Shown here one piece after another: positions 17,266-24,542 of a stretch of DNA of 30,464 bases (the stretch's first letter is position 1; each line of letters begins with the position of its first letter). This DNA comes from Bacteroidales bacterium UBA1064 (lineage in GTDB: Bacteria; Bacteroidota; Bacteroidia; Bacteroidales; Tenuifilaceae). Below the pieces are notes generated by a model. The model did not search any database and was not told where the DNA came from. It was given only the letters and a program-made list of their open reading frames with translations. The position numbers were made by a program, and so were the translations under genes. Where the stretch lies: positions 1 to 30,464 of the forward strand of contig DCDD01000218.1 of NCBI GenBank assembly GCA_002316235.1, read 5' to 3'.

Positions 17266-17475
17266 CTAGCTAGGTTTAGTAGCTTTCGATGAGCCTTGTG
17301 AGCTCACTCCTAAATTCTTGAATAAACAAGAAAAAAGGAATAGACAGATGTTGTTTTGAATTGTCCGGACAGCATATAGGCTAAGCCATACAAAGCCGAC
17401 TGGGTGATACGTAGCCATATCACCGCCTGTAACCATTTCCAAATAGTAACAGGCATATCCCTTTGAGGGAATCAA
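17266..17475 (-). CDS. Possible leader ORF between riboswitch and metY (uncertain)
   Basis: An open frame of 69 codons from a TTG at 17475 to a TAG at 17266, or shorter from an internal ATG in LEMVTGGDM. Its front part runs through two stable hairpins. It codes for a Cys/Tyr-rich start (YACYYLEM), then VTGGDMATYHP, then a hydrophobic stretch. The second half looks random. I do not recognise a protein family. It may be a regulatory leader peptide, or chance reading through a structured RNA. Low confidence as a protein. Confidence 0.25.
   Translation of the reverse strand: MIPSKGYACYYLEMVTGGDMATYHPVGFVWLSLYAVRTIQNNICLFLFSCLFKNLGVSSQGSSKATKPS
17403..17454 (-). ncRNA. Two abutting hairpins in the metY leader
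   Basis: On the minus strand GCCTGT / ACAGGC (outer arms at 17449-17454 and 17425-17430) is followed with no gap by GGTGATA / TATCACC (arms at 17418-17424 and 17403-17409, 8-base loop). A smaller TCCC/GGGA hairpin lies at 17458-17470, and a perfect TGTCCGGACA palindrome at 17362-17371. None has a T-run, so these are not simple terminators. They lie in the leader between the S-box and metY. A second regulatory RNA element, or structure around a leader ORF, is possible. No known riboswitch class was matched. Confidence 0.45.
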
Positions 17476-17622
17476 AATTGGATTTTTTACCGCGCTTAGC
17501 GGCGCATTCGCATGGCTGGGGTTAACTTGCTAGGAGAGCATATCAGCCAACGCGAACTATTTAAGTAGTCCGAAGAGAGAGGAAACGATAAAATTTTAAT
17601 GGCACACATGGCGTTAAGTTAA

Positions 17623-17730
17623 GAGTTATAATTACTCCTCCACAGGAGTCAGGTTTTAGCACCTTACAACTTAAATGCAGGTTGCTAGAGCTTCAATGAG
17701 CCTGTTCTCTCAGCTCTTCTCTATAATTCC
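17623..17730 (-). promoter_or_regulatory. SAM-I (S-box) riboswitch controlling the methionine operon
   Basis: The minus strand carries the S-box core: AGAGCTGAGAGAACAGGCTC, then ATTGAAGCTCTAGCAACC, then AAGGTGCTAAAACCTG. These match the consensus blocks around the P2 kink-turn, the GAA...GCAACC segment and the P3/J3-4 GGTGCTAA segment. P4 is the hairpin ACTCC/GGAGT. P1 closes with TTATA near 17723-17727 and TATAA near 17626-17630. The family binds S-adenosylmethionine and lowers expression of sulfur and methionine genes. No canonical terminator follows directly, so whether control here acts on transcription or translation is open; metY begins 419 bases later. Confidence 0.93.
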
Positions 17731-17760
17731 GATGCTTTTAGAAGTAAAAACAAGATGGTG

Positions 17761-17792
17761 CAAATATATTTACGTTGATAACCAAATACAAA
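17761..17792 (-). promoter_or_regulatory. Bacteroidota-type promoter of the methionine operon
   Basis: On the minus strand TTTG (17789-17792), a 20-base spacer, then TATATTTG (17761-17768), a perfect TAnnTTTG -7 element. Expected transcription start is near 17754, about 25 bases before the S-box, so the riboswitch would occupy the 5' end of the message. The -33 element lies eight bases past the stop of the WG-repeat gene. Confidence 0.8.
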
Positions 17793-17799
17793 TATTCGC

Positions 17800-18720
17800 T
17801 CAGCTATTTTCGTCCTTTACAACCTCGTTGGTTTTTTTGATGCCCGAAACATCATCAAGGTTGATTTTCTCGTACTTCGGCTTCACCACCTCCCGGCCAT
17901 CGGCTGAAATGAAACCCCAAAGCCCATCACGCTCAACCATAGCCCAATCCTTTTGTAGCTGACCAAACGGCAGTATCTGGCTATACTGGGGTTTAATCAC
18001 CTCCCTGCCATCCATATCAATAAAACCTAAGTAGCGGTCCTTCTCAACAAGCGCCCAATTCTTTTGGTACTCCCCGAATGGAGAAACTTTACTGTACTTT
18101 GGAGCAACAACCTCTTTCCCCTCCCCATTTATAAAGCCAAAAAATCCATCGCGCTCCACCATGGCCCAATCCTTTTTATACTCGCCAAATGGATGCACTT
18201 TTTGGTACTGGGGCTTAAGCACCTCGCTTCCATCTAAATTTATAAAACCTACCAACCCATCCTTCTCCACCATGGCGAGGTTCTTATACATTTCCCCAAA
18301 ATGGTAAATCTTGCTGTACTTTGGTTTCACGACTTCCCTGCCTTCGCTTGATATGAACCCAAACAACCCGCTGATTTCGACCAAAGCCCAGCCACGCTGC
18401 ATCTCATCAAAAGGATAAATTTTGGTGTACTGGGGTTTAACAACCTCATCACCCGAGTTGGAGATAAACCCTAAAAAGCCATCTTTCTCTACCAGCGCCC
18501 ATCCCGACAGGTACTCGTCGAAGGGAGATATTCTGGTGTACTGGGTTTTAATAATCTCATCTCCTTCGGCCGATATAAACCCGTACTTGCCTCCCTTTTC
18601 AACCAGCACCCATCCACGGGGGTATGGACCTGTTGAAGCTTTACCCTTTTTCACGGTTCCCTGCCCAACCGAGGTAAGGGTGATAATGGCAGCAAGCAAA
18701 AGGAGTAGAATTTTTTTCAT
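17800..18720 (-). CDS. Secreted WG-repeat protein, seven 37-residue units
   Basis: A 306-residue exported protein. The signal peptide (MKKILLLLLAAIITLTSVGQ) is followed by a short basic linker. Seven tandem WG repeats occupy about residues 36-290, six of them exactly 37 residues long and the last ending early. Each unit reads WA(L/M)VE-(K/R)DG--GFI---G-EVVKP-Y-KI-PFGE. The N-terminal Trp of unit 4 is replaced (NLAMVE). WG repeats form beta-rich solenoids that probably bind other proteins; no enzymatic residues are seen. I chose ATG at 18720 because it gives a clean signal peptide and lies 48 bases after the predicted start of transcription; an upstream in-frame ATG would add 19 residues. It appears to be a single-gene unit, with the met promoter beginning just after its stop. 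Confidence 0.85.
   Translation of the reverse strand: MKKILLLLLAAIITLTSVGQGTVKKGKASTGPYPRGWVLVEKGGKYGFISAEGDEIIKTQYTRISPFDEYLSGWALVEKDGFLGFISNSGDEVVKPQYTKIYPFDEMQRGWALVEISGLFGFISSEGREVVKPKYSKIYHFGEMYKNLAMVEKDGLVGFINLDGSEVLKPQYQKVHPFGEYKKDWAMVERDGFFGFINGEGKEVVAPKYSKVSPFGEYQKNWALVEKDRYLGFIDMDGREVIKPQYSQILPFGQLQKDWAMVERDGLWGFISADGREVVKPKYEKINLDDVSGIKKTNEVVKDENS
17851..18615 (-). repeat. Tandem 111-bp coding repeats of the WG-repeat gene
   Basis: Seven in-frame copies of a 111-base unit, the last shortened. Protein-level similarity is high at the WA-VE, GFI and EVVKP-Y positions. The exact period without insertions suggests expansion by duplication of the unit. Confidence 0.75.
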
Positions 18721-19121
18721 ATCAAGAGGTTTATGCGTAAATATGAATCTCGGTTTCCCAATACTTAACAGATACAAACCTACTGAAATTTTTTATGATA
18801 CACCAAAGAGGTAAGGGTAATTCTGCCCCACAACCTTAAAAAGTCATGGCCAAAAGTTAATGCGGCTAATAAATTTTACCGCATTCCCGGGATGACTCGT
18901 TAAAAAGTCTATAATTAAACGGAGAACCCGTAATTCCAACTAAATAGTGCATTTATAAGACATTGGGTAAAGGCATGTAGAAAATTCAAACGGCTAAACC
19001 TAATTTTCCAGCATTTATAACATATTGTTAACACTATCCAAATAAAATAGGTGCATTTTTGCTACTTAAGCAAACAAAACTATTTCATAATTTTATTGCA
19101 CCAACCTAAACCTATCTAACC
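18721..19121. other. Intergenic region between divergent genes
   Basis: About 400 bases between the WG-repeat gene (leftward) and the endonuclease gene (rightward). The left part carries the WG promoter. The right part is A/T-rich with a -7-like CATTTTTG at 19054-19061 (one mismatch), 61 bases before the endonuclease ATG, but no well-spaced -33. A short TCCCGGGA palindrome lies at about 18886-18893. No gene or RNA was recognised. Confidence 0.5.
18775..18807 (-). promoter_or_regulatory. Bacteroidota-type promoter of the WG-repeat gene
   Basis: On the minus strand TTTG (18804-18807), a 21-base spacer, then TAGGTTTG (18775-18782), a perfect -7 element. Transcription would begin near 18768, giving a leader of about 48 bases before the ATG at 18720. 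This supports the chosen start. Confidence 0.75.
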
Positions 19122-20501
19122 ATGAAACGAATTAAAATTTTACATCTCGCCATGCAAGTTGCAATAGCTGCACTGCTCCTGTCGGTTAGTGCCTGCGAGA
19201 AGGAGTATCCGACCATTAATTCCAATGAACAAACGGCTGTTGTGCAGGATGACGTTCAGAAGGCTACCGCTACTTTCGCCGAAAATTTTGAAAGTGGAAC
19301 AAAAAACTCCTATACAGGTGCATCGGTTACCCTTGCTACAGGAAGCTGGTACCTGAATGACGCCCTGCTAGGAAATTCATCCAGCGACAGGAAGAACGGA
19401 ACAAAATCTGTAAGGATTAGGAACACCGGCAAGCTCACCATGCAGTTTGATAAAACAACTGGAGCCGGAACGGTGCAGATTAAACATGCCAAGTACGGCA
19501 GCGATGGCAGCAGCACTTGGGAGCTTTACATCTCAACCAACAGCGGTAGCACATGGAGTAAGGTGGGCTCAACGGTAACCACCTCATCTACCACTCTAAC
19601 TGCTGCTTCCTTTACAGTTAACGTATCGGGAAATGTACGTTTCGAAGTAAGAAAAATATCCGGCGGTTCGTACCGAATAAACATTGACGATTTCTCAATT
19701 ACTGACTACGGCTCTACTCCTCCTCCATCGTCCGATCCTACCCGGGATAACAACATGGCTTTAGGAAACCCGTCGGGTGCAGTAACCAGTACCGCCTACC
19801 CTAACAACTACCTGATGAACAAAACGCAGTACTCCCTATCATACAACAACAGCAAGCTAACCTGCAACTGGGTGTCGTGGCATCTGAGCACGGCATGGCT
19901 GGGTAGTACCCCTCGTCAGGATGATTTCAGGGCCGATGCCACCCTTCCCTCGGGATGGGTTCAGGTGGGAGGAAGCGACTACAGCGGCTCCGGCTTTGAC
20001 CGCGGCCACATGTGCCCCAGCGCTGACCGCACAGGGTCGGTTACCGACAACTCCGCCACCTTCCTTATGACCAACATGGTACCCCAAGCCCCAAATAACA
20101 ACCAGATTACCTGGGCAAATTTGGAAAACTACTGCCGTACACTGGTTAATGCAGGTAACGAGCTCTACATCATATCCGGCCCCTGGGGTCAGGGTGGAAC
20201 AGGCTCTAACGGCACCAAGTCAACCATCTCATCTAAAAATATCGTTGTTCCCTCATACGTTTGGAAAATTATTGTTGTGCTCCCTGTTGGGTCAAACGAT
20301 GTTACGCGTATCACCTCATCAACAAGGGTTATTGCTGTTTGGATGCCCAACACCCAAACCGTAAGCAGCCAGTCATGGGGCTACTACCGCACTACAGTTG
20401 ACTACCTTGAAAGTAAAACAGGATACAATTTCCTTTCGAATGTATCAACTACAATTCAAAGCGCCATAGAGTCAAAAGTTGACAATGGCCCGATAAACTA
20501 G
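19122..20501 (+). CDS. DNA/RNA non-specific endonuclease lipoprotein with a beta-sandwich domain
   Basis: A 459-residue protein with a lipoprotein signal (SVSAC, Cys25). A beta-rich domain (about 52-195) of the jelly-roll or carbohydrate-binding type follows, with FAENFESG, GSWYLND and YRINIDDFSI. After a PPPSSDP linker (200-206) comes a NUC1-type nuclease domain (about 210-455). The catalytic motif DRGHMCPSADR is complete (His296). The metal-ligand region PNNNQITWANLE carries the conserved Asn (about 327). The family cuts DNA and RNA with Mg2+. As a surface or periplasmic lipoprotein it may serve nutrient scavenging or defence against external DNA, which is inferred. It ends 29 bases before a bidirectional terminator. 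Confidence 0.9.
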   Translation: MKRIKILHLAMQVAIAALLLSVSACEKEYPTINSNEQTAVVQDDVQKATATFAENFESGTKNSYTGASVTLATGSWYLNDALLGNSSSDRKNGTKSVRIRNTGKLTMQFDKTTGAGTVQIKHAKYGSDGSSTWELYISTNSGSTWSKVGSTVTTSSTTLTAASFTVNVSGNVRFEVRKISGGSYRINIDDFSITDYGSTPPPSSDPTRDNNMALGNPSGAVTSTAYPNNYLMNKTQYSLSYNNSKLTCNWVSWHLSTAWLGSTPRQDDFRADATLPSGWVQVGGSDYSGSGFDRGHMCPSADRTGSVTDNSATFLMTNMVPQAPNNNQITWANLENYCRTLVNAGNELYIISGPWGQGGTGSNGTKSTISSKNIVVPSYVWKIIVVLPVGSNDVTRITSSTRVIAVWMPNTQTVSSQSWGYYRTTVDYLESKTGYNFLSNVSTTIQSAIESKVDNGPIN

Positions 20502-20530
20502 AGAGGAGTAATTCTCCCTTTTACAAATGA

Positions 20531-20555
20531 AAAAGCCCTGCAACCCAGGGCTTTT
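20531..20555. terminator. Bidirectional rho-independent terminator
   Basis: Perfect 10-bp stem AAAAGCCCTG / CAGGGCTTTT with a 5-base loop. A and T runs in the arms let it serve both the endonuclease gene from the left and serS from the right. Confidence 0.9.
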
Positions 20556-20575
20556 ATCATATTTCTAAACAAACC

Positions 20576-21850
20576 TTAGCTAATCAAATCAAACCCACAG
20601 TAATTCTTAATTGCAGCGGGGATTCTTATTCCGTTAGGCGATTGGTTATTTTCCAGCAGAGCTGCAACAATTCTGGGTAGAGCCAACGAGCTGCCATTGA
20701 GGGTGTGGGCTAGCTGGGTTCTTTTATCACCATCATCCTTAAAGCGGAGCATCATGCGATTTGCCTGAAACGATTCGAAGTTGGAAACCGAGCTCACCTC
20801 AAGCCACTTTTTTTGTGCGGCTGAAAACACCTCAAAATCATAGGTTAACGCCGAAGTAAAGCTCATATCACCCCCGCAAAGCTTAACAATACGATATGGA
20901 AGCTCCAGCTTTTTAAGAATTCCCTCAACATGCAAAACCATTTCCTCTAGCGACTGGTAAGATTTGTCGGGATGCTGTACCTGAACAATTTCTACCTTGT
21001 CGAACTGGTGCAGGCGGTTAAGCCCCCTAACATCTTTTCCATAGGAGCCGGCCTCACGTCTGAAGCATGGAGTGTAGGCTGTTACCTTAACCGGAAGCAT
21101 GGAAGAAGTCAGGATAACATCCCTGAACATATTGGTAAGCGGTACCTCCGCAGTAGGAATCATGTAGAAACCATCCAGGCCGATGTGGTACATCTGGCTA
21201 TCCTTGTCGGGTAGCTGGCCAGTGCCCATGGCCGAATCCTCGTTGACCATGTGGGGTGGTTCAACTTCCTGGTAGCCTGCAGCGGTGTTGCAATCAAGAA
21301 AAAAGTTGATAAGCGCCCGCTGTAGCTTTGCCCCTTTCCCCTTGTAAACCGGGAATCCGCTTCCGGTGATTTTTACACCCAGCTCAAAGTCAATTATGTC
21401 GTATTTTTTGGCTAAATCCCAATGTGGAAGCACATCTCCCGGTAATTCGGGTATTTCACCTCCCGAACGAACAATAACATTATCGTTGGCACCAACCCCT
21501 TTTGGTACAGAATCGTGCGGCAAATTAGGTATCTGAAGTAGAAGCTGCCTCTGTTCGGCTTCCACCCCGGCCAGCTGCTGCGTTAGTAGCTTTGACTGCT
21601 CCTTAAGGTTGGTTGTTCTAGCCTTAGCATCATTTGCTTCAACAGATTTGCCCTCGGCAAAAAGTTTTCCGATCTGACGTGCAAGGCTATTTTGCTCGGC
21701 CAGGTTGGTGTCGAGTTGTAGCTGAATTGCCTTCCGTCTATCATCCAGCTCTATAATTTTCCCGACGATTGCAGCTCCATCGAAGTGCTTTACAGCCAAA
21801 CGACGGATAACTTCCTCCTTATTCTCACGAATCTGCTTCAGTGTAAGCAT
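20576..21850 (-). CDS. serS: Seryl-tRNA synthetase
   Basis: Charges tRNA-Ser. The 424-residue protein opens MLTLKQIRENKEEVIRRL. The N-terminal antiparallel coiled coil (about 25-105) is the tRNA-binding arm. The class II catalytic core follows, with motif 2 (TPCFRREAGSYGKDVRGLNRLHQF) and motif 3 (NGSSLALPRIVAALLENNQ). MIPTAEVPLTN is the usual Ser-site motif. I chose the ATG at 21850; an in-frame extension of 14 residues upstream contains no conserved sequence and would overlap the hairpin region. A probable promoter and a hairpin with a T-run lie just upstream. Confidence 0.95.
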   Translation of the reverse strand: MLTLKQIRENKEEVIRRLAVKHFDGAAIVGKIIELDDRRKAIQLQLDTNLAEQNSLARQIGKLFAEGKSVEANDAKARTTNLKEQSKLLTQQLAGVEAEQRQLLLQIPNLPHDSVPKGVGANDNVIVRSGGEIPELPGDVLPHWDLAKKYDIIDFELGVKITGSGFPVYKGKGAKLQRALINFFLDCNTAAGYQEVEPPHMVNEDSAMGTGQLPDKDSQMYHIGLDGFYMIPTAEVPLTNMFRDVILTSSMLPVKVTAYTPCFRREAGSYGKDVRGLNRLHQFDKVEIVQVQHPDKSYQSLEEMVLHVEGILKKLELPYRIVKLCGGDMSFTSALTYDFEVFSAAQKKWLEVSSVSNFESFQANRMMLRFKDDGDKRTQLAHTLNGSSLALPRIVAALLENNQSPNGIRIPAAIKNYCGFDLIS

Positions 21851-21871
21851 GACGGCATATTTTAAAATAAC

Positions 21872-21908
21872 AAAAAATCCTGCACAACACATTCAGCATT
21901 GAGCAGGA
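21872..21908 (-). terminator. Terminator-like hairpin between rpmA and serS
   Basis: On the minus strand TCCTGC (21903-21908), a 19-base loop, GCAGGA (21878-21883), then six T. It fits an intrinsic terminator for the rplU-rpmA transcript. It also lies directly after a promoter-like sequence, so it could stand at the very 5' end of the serS message and act as an attenuator. Confidence 0.6.
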
Positions 21909-21911
21909 GAT

Positions 21912-21943
21912 CAAAGTTAAAAGTATTTTTTTACCTACCTCAA
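21912..21943 (-). promoter_or_regulatory. Probable promoter of serS
   Basis: On the minus strand TTG (21941-21943), a 21-base spacer, then TAACTTTG (21912-21919), a perfect -7 element. It overlaps the end of rpmA. Transcription would begin near 21905, about 55 bases before the serS ATG. Confidence 0.55.
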
Positions 21944-22200
21944 GCTTCTTTGGGGATAACCGATACGTATGACCTGTTGTCGGTTTTTTTACGGAAGCTC
22001 ACCTCGCCATCTACAAGGGCATATAGGGTATGATCGCGTCCCATCCCAACGTTTTGACCGGGATTGTGCTTTGTTCCACGCTGGCGAACAATAATATTAC
22101 CAGCCTTAGCAACCTGCCCCCCAAAAAGTTTAACACCCAGGCGTTTACTATGCGATTCCCTGCCATTTCTCGAACTACCAACTCCTTTTTTGTGTGCCAT
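21940..22200 (-). CDS. rpmA: 50S ribosomal protein L27
   Basis: An 86-residue ribosomal protein starting MAHKKGVGSSRNGRESHSKR, the near-invariant L27 N-terminus that reaches the peptidyl-transferase centre. RQRGTKHNPGQNVGMGRDHTL is also characteristic. There is no N-terminal extension needing cleavage as in Firmicutes. It follows rplU by 20 bases in the conserved L21-L27 pair. Confidence 0.97.
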   Translation of the reverse strand: MAHKKGVGSSRNGRESHSKRLGVKLFGGQVAKAGNIIVRQRGTKHNPGQNVGMGRDHTLYALVDGEVSFRKKTDNRSYVSVIPKEA

Positions 22201-22220
22201 GATTCGCTACCTTTAAAATG

Positions 22221-22532
22221 TTAAGCTACGATTTCTGATATTTGAATCTCGGTGTAATTCTGACGATGGCCATTTTTCTTCTTATAGCCTGTGCGACGTT
22301 TTTTCTTGAAAACGATAACCTTATCGCCTCTTACATGGCGAAGAATTTTCGCTGTAACCGATGCGTTTTCTACCTGAGGCTTTCCAACGGTTACAGCCCC
22401 ATCGTTGTCAACTAGCAGTACCTTATCAAATTTTACCTCGGTACCGGTTTCCCCAGCCATGCGGTTGACGAAAAGTTTCTGATCCTTTTCAACCTTAAAC
22501 TGCTGGCCTACAATATCAACAATTGCATACAT
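22221..22532 (-). CDS. rplU: 50S ribosomal protein L21
   Basis: A 103-residue ribosomal protein: MYAIVDIVGQQFKVEKDQ at the N-terminus and the C-terminal signature KKKRRTGYKKKNGHRQ with TEIQI, both typical of L21. It is the first gene of the L21-L27 operon, which has a strong predicted promoter 39 bases upstream. Confidence 0.97.
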   Translation of the reverse strand: MYAIVDIVGQQFKVEKDQKLFVNRMAGETGTEVKFDKVLLVDNDGAVTVGKPQVENASVTAKILRHVRGDKVIVFKKKRRTGYKKKNGHRQNYTEIQISEIVA

Positions 22533-22570
22533 TATTTTCAGAATGAAATGATTAACATATTTTGGGCTTG

Positions 22571-22601
22571 CAAAAATATAAAAGTTTTACTTTACGACAA
22601 A
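22571..22601 (-). promoter_or_regulatory. Bacteroidota-type promoter of rplU-rpmA
   Basis: On the minus strand TTTG (22598-22601), a 19-base spacer, then TATTTTTG (22571-22578), a perfect -7 element. Expected start of transcription is near 22564, about 30 bases before the rplU ATG. Confidence 0.78.
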
Positions 22602-22659
22602 TGTTTTGAACCATTTTTTTTAATTTGACTTACCTACAACTTCACCAAAGTTAATATGG

Positions 22660-23439
22660 CTAGCTGTTAACCATACTGCCATGATACCTTTCGGGAGCAA
22701 TAGCCATGTGCTCTTTTTCCATTAGCTGCTGGACGTGCCTTGCCAGCTCGTTAGGGGAAAATTCCCTGAAACTCTCATATGAAATCTCCGGTAGAATTTT
22801 AATGGTAAGGGTTTGCGCCAACTTTAGCTTCAGGGGGTTTTGCATTATTTCGCCAGAACCATCTATTACTACAGGTAAAATTGGCTTTTCAGACTTTTGG
22901 GCAAGAATAAAAGCCCCGTCCTTAAACCGATGAATCGTACCATCAGCAGAACGTGTCCCTTCAGGGAAAATCAGCAAGGAGCTGCCCATTCTCAAGTGCT
23001 TCATTCCCTGCTCCATCATCTTTTTAGCGCTTACCGCACTACCCCGCTCAATAAATATATGGTTGTTGAGTAGCAAGTTCCATCCAATAAACGGAACTTT
23101 AGCCAGCTCCTTTTTGGCAACCCACTTAAAATGGGTGTAAAGCCTGTAGAGCAAAATGATATCAAATGCGCTTTGATGGTTTGATACGATAACGTAAACC
23201 TGTTCCTTCCTAATGTTTTCCTTTCCCTCAAACCTTACCCTCCAGAATGGGTTGATTTTCAGGTAAAACATAGCCCATAGAATGGAGTAGCGATGTAACA
23301 GCCACAAACGTTTGTCCCACCAAAAAGTTAGAAACCATACCACTACATCACCTGCAAAAAAAACTATGCAGGAGGCCAGTGCTATAATCCACAACAAAAT
23401 GGTGGCAAATACTAGTAATGTGGATTTGAATATTTGCAT
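22660..23439 (-). CDS. 1-acyl-sn-glycerol-3-phosphate acyltransferase (PlsC family)
   Basis: Transfers an acyl chain to lysophosphatidic acid or a similar acceptor in membrane lipid synthesis. The 259-residue protein has an N-terminal membrane helix (about 8-32). The catalytic HxxxxD motif is in SNHQSAFDI (His88, Asp93). The acceptor-binding motif is IFPEGTRSADG. Then PILPVVIDGSGEIM follows. I chose the ATG at 23439; an upstream GTG would add three residues. A perfect -7 element (TACCTTTG, minus strand, 23468-23475) lies close upstream without a clear -33. Members of the family differ in acceptor, so plsC itself is not certain. Confidence 0.88.
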   Translation of the reverse strand: MQIFKSTLLVFATILLWIIALASCIVFFAGDVVVWFLTFWWDKRLWLLHRYSILWAMFYLKINPFWRVRFEGKENIRKEQVYVIVSNHQSAFDIILLYRLYTHFKWVAKKELAKVPFIGWNLLLNNHIFIERGSAVSAKKMMEQGMKHLRMGSSLLIFPEGTRSADGTIHRFKDGAFILAQKSEKPILPVVIDGSGEIMQNPLKLKLAQTLTIKILPEISYESFREFSPNELARHVQQLMEKEHMAIAPERYHGSMVNS

Positions 23440-23500
23440 TGAGATCACTAGATTTGAAAATATTTTGCAAAGGTAACCTTAACATTTAAATCATCCGACC

Positions 23501-23842
23501 ATGAAACCGTTAAAAGTTGCGCAACCCCTAGCAAGCTGGCTGGTTCGTATAATTTTCGCCTTCTACCTTTTCCTAATTTACCTAAAAGGAATAAATCCGG
23601 TGCAGCTGAATAGCCTGAATTTTTACCTATCGCTTACCATGCTTGTGTTTTCTGTTCTGCTGGTAGTGGGTGGATTCCTTAAGACCCAAACCCTTACAGT
23701 AGTTTCAGCCGTAATAGTAGGGCTTATACTTCTATATAAAGCACTAGCGCCTGCTCCCACAGCAATAAACGCCGAATTTGCCCAACAGGCCTTGCTAATT
23801 TCAATTGCATTCCTGTTTGTATGCAAGGGGAATCAACCCTAA
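23501..23842 (+). CDS. Small membrane protein of unknown function
   Basis: A 113-residue protein with four likely membrane helices (about 11-28, 38-58, 62-82, 93-108). It ends in a short polar tail, KGNQP. No family or catalytic motif is recognised. Divergent from the acyltransferase gene, with about 60 bases between starts. The ATG start and continuous hydrophobic pattern support it being real. Confidence 0.6.
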   Translation: MKPLKVAQPLASWLVRIIFAFYLFLIYLKGINPVQLNSLNFYLSLTMLVFSVLLVVGGFLKTQTLTVVSAVIVGLILLYKALAPAPTAINAEFAQQALLISIAFLFVCKGNQP

Positions 23843-23985
23843 CCCAAAAATTTAAAAATGTTGAAGTTGTAAAGTAAAATCAAACTTTCAGTAATTACCT
23901 GTTGTATCGGTAAATTCAAACTTCATTTTTAGATTATTTATAAATGTATTTTTGCAAATGGCACTACATTTGTAAAATTCTTAGC

Positions 23986-24537
23986 ATGATAAGTTTCATG
24001 AGGTACATATTGCTTGCTGTTTTTTGCCTGATTTCATCATTTGCTTACCCCCAGGGAGTTGCTCAGGATACCATTATACTTGTAAGCAATAAGGTGATTG
24101 TTGGTAAGGTGCAAAATGTAAGCTCTTCAAAAATCACCTTAATCAAAAAGGATTCACAAGTTCCGGAGGAAATCACCCGTAAGCAGATTCACAAAATCAA
24201 GTATAGCAACGGCCGTGTGGAGCAGTTCAACTCCATGGCCTTTTCTATGGTTGAGGAATCCAACTTTCAGGCTGTAATTATCACTGACAAACCCGAGGAC
24301 GTTGATGGCTTATATGCCTACGGTAAAATTGAATCGGCATCGGGACGGACGAGTAAATCGGCAAAAGCGGCCGAAAAAAATGCCCGCATTAGACTTCAGC
24401 GTAAAGCTGCCGCAATGGGCGCCATGTATGTGCTGATTACTAAAAGCGAAACACGCGGGGGCTATAAAGAAGTTCCCACTCATTTCTACGAGGGTATAGC
24501 ATATGGGATTGAGCCTCCAAAGGAGCAACCCAAATAA
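23986..24537 (+). CDS. Secreted protein of unknown function
   Basis: A 183-residue exported protein. The signal peptide (MRYILLAVFCLISSFAYPQG) is followed by a small beta-rich segment (IILVSNKVIVGKVQNVSSSKITL, then QIHKIKYSNGRVEQF, about 30-85). A segment rich in Lys and Ala comes next (about 125-145). The ending, AAAMGAMYVLITKSE, resembles small periplasmic stress-type domains. I do not recognise a named family. I start it at the ATG at 23986; the ATG at 23998 fits the signal peptide equally well, while an upstream in-frame ATG would put 14 odd residues ahead of the signal. Possible -7 elements, TATTTTTG (23947-23954) and TACATTTG (23965-23972), lie just upstream. It converges on the lipoate ligase gene with a five-base gap. 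Confidence 0.65.
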   Translation: MISFMRYILLAVFCLISSFAYPQGVAQDTIILVSNKVIVGKVQNVSSSKITLIKKDSQVPEEITRKQIHKIKYSNGRVEQFNSMAFSMVEESNFQAVIITDKPEDVDGLYAYGKIESASGRTSKSAKAAEKNARIRLQRKAAAMGAMYVLITKSETRGGYKEVPTHFYEGIAYGIEPPKEQPK

Positions 24538-24542
24538 TTTAC

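Larger units (their letters stand above)
17204..17622. other. Methionine operon leader downstream of the S-box
   Basis: About 419 bases of untranslated leader. From the riboswitch end towards metY it holds a G/C-rich hairpin CCGC/GCGG at about 17491-17503, the TCCC/GGGA hairpin, the two abutting hairpins, the TGTCCGGACA palindrome and the possible leader ORF. No intrinsic terminator with a T-run on the minus strand was found. The length is unusual for a simple 5' leader. Confidence 0.6.

Noticed and set aside
17403..17454. Cobalamin or THF riboswitch for the metH/metF part of the operon
   Set aside because: The B12-box and the conserved THF-riboswitch blocks are absent; only unassigned hairpins are seen.
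18422..18814. 130-codon open frame on the plus strand
   Set aside because: It mirrors the tandem repeats of the WG-repeat gene; repeated coding DNA often leaves the opposite strand open.
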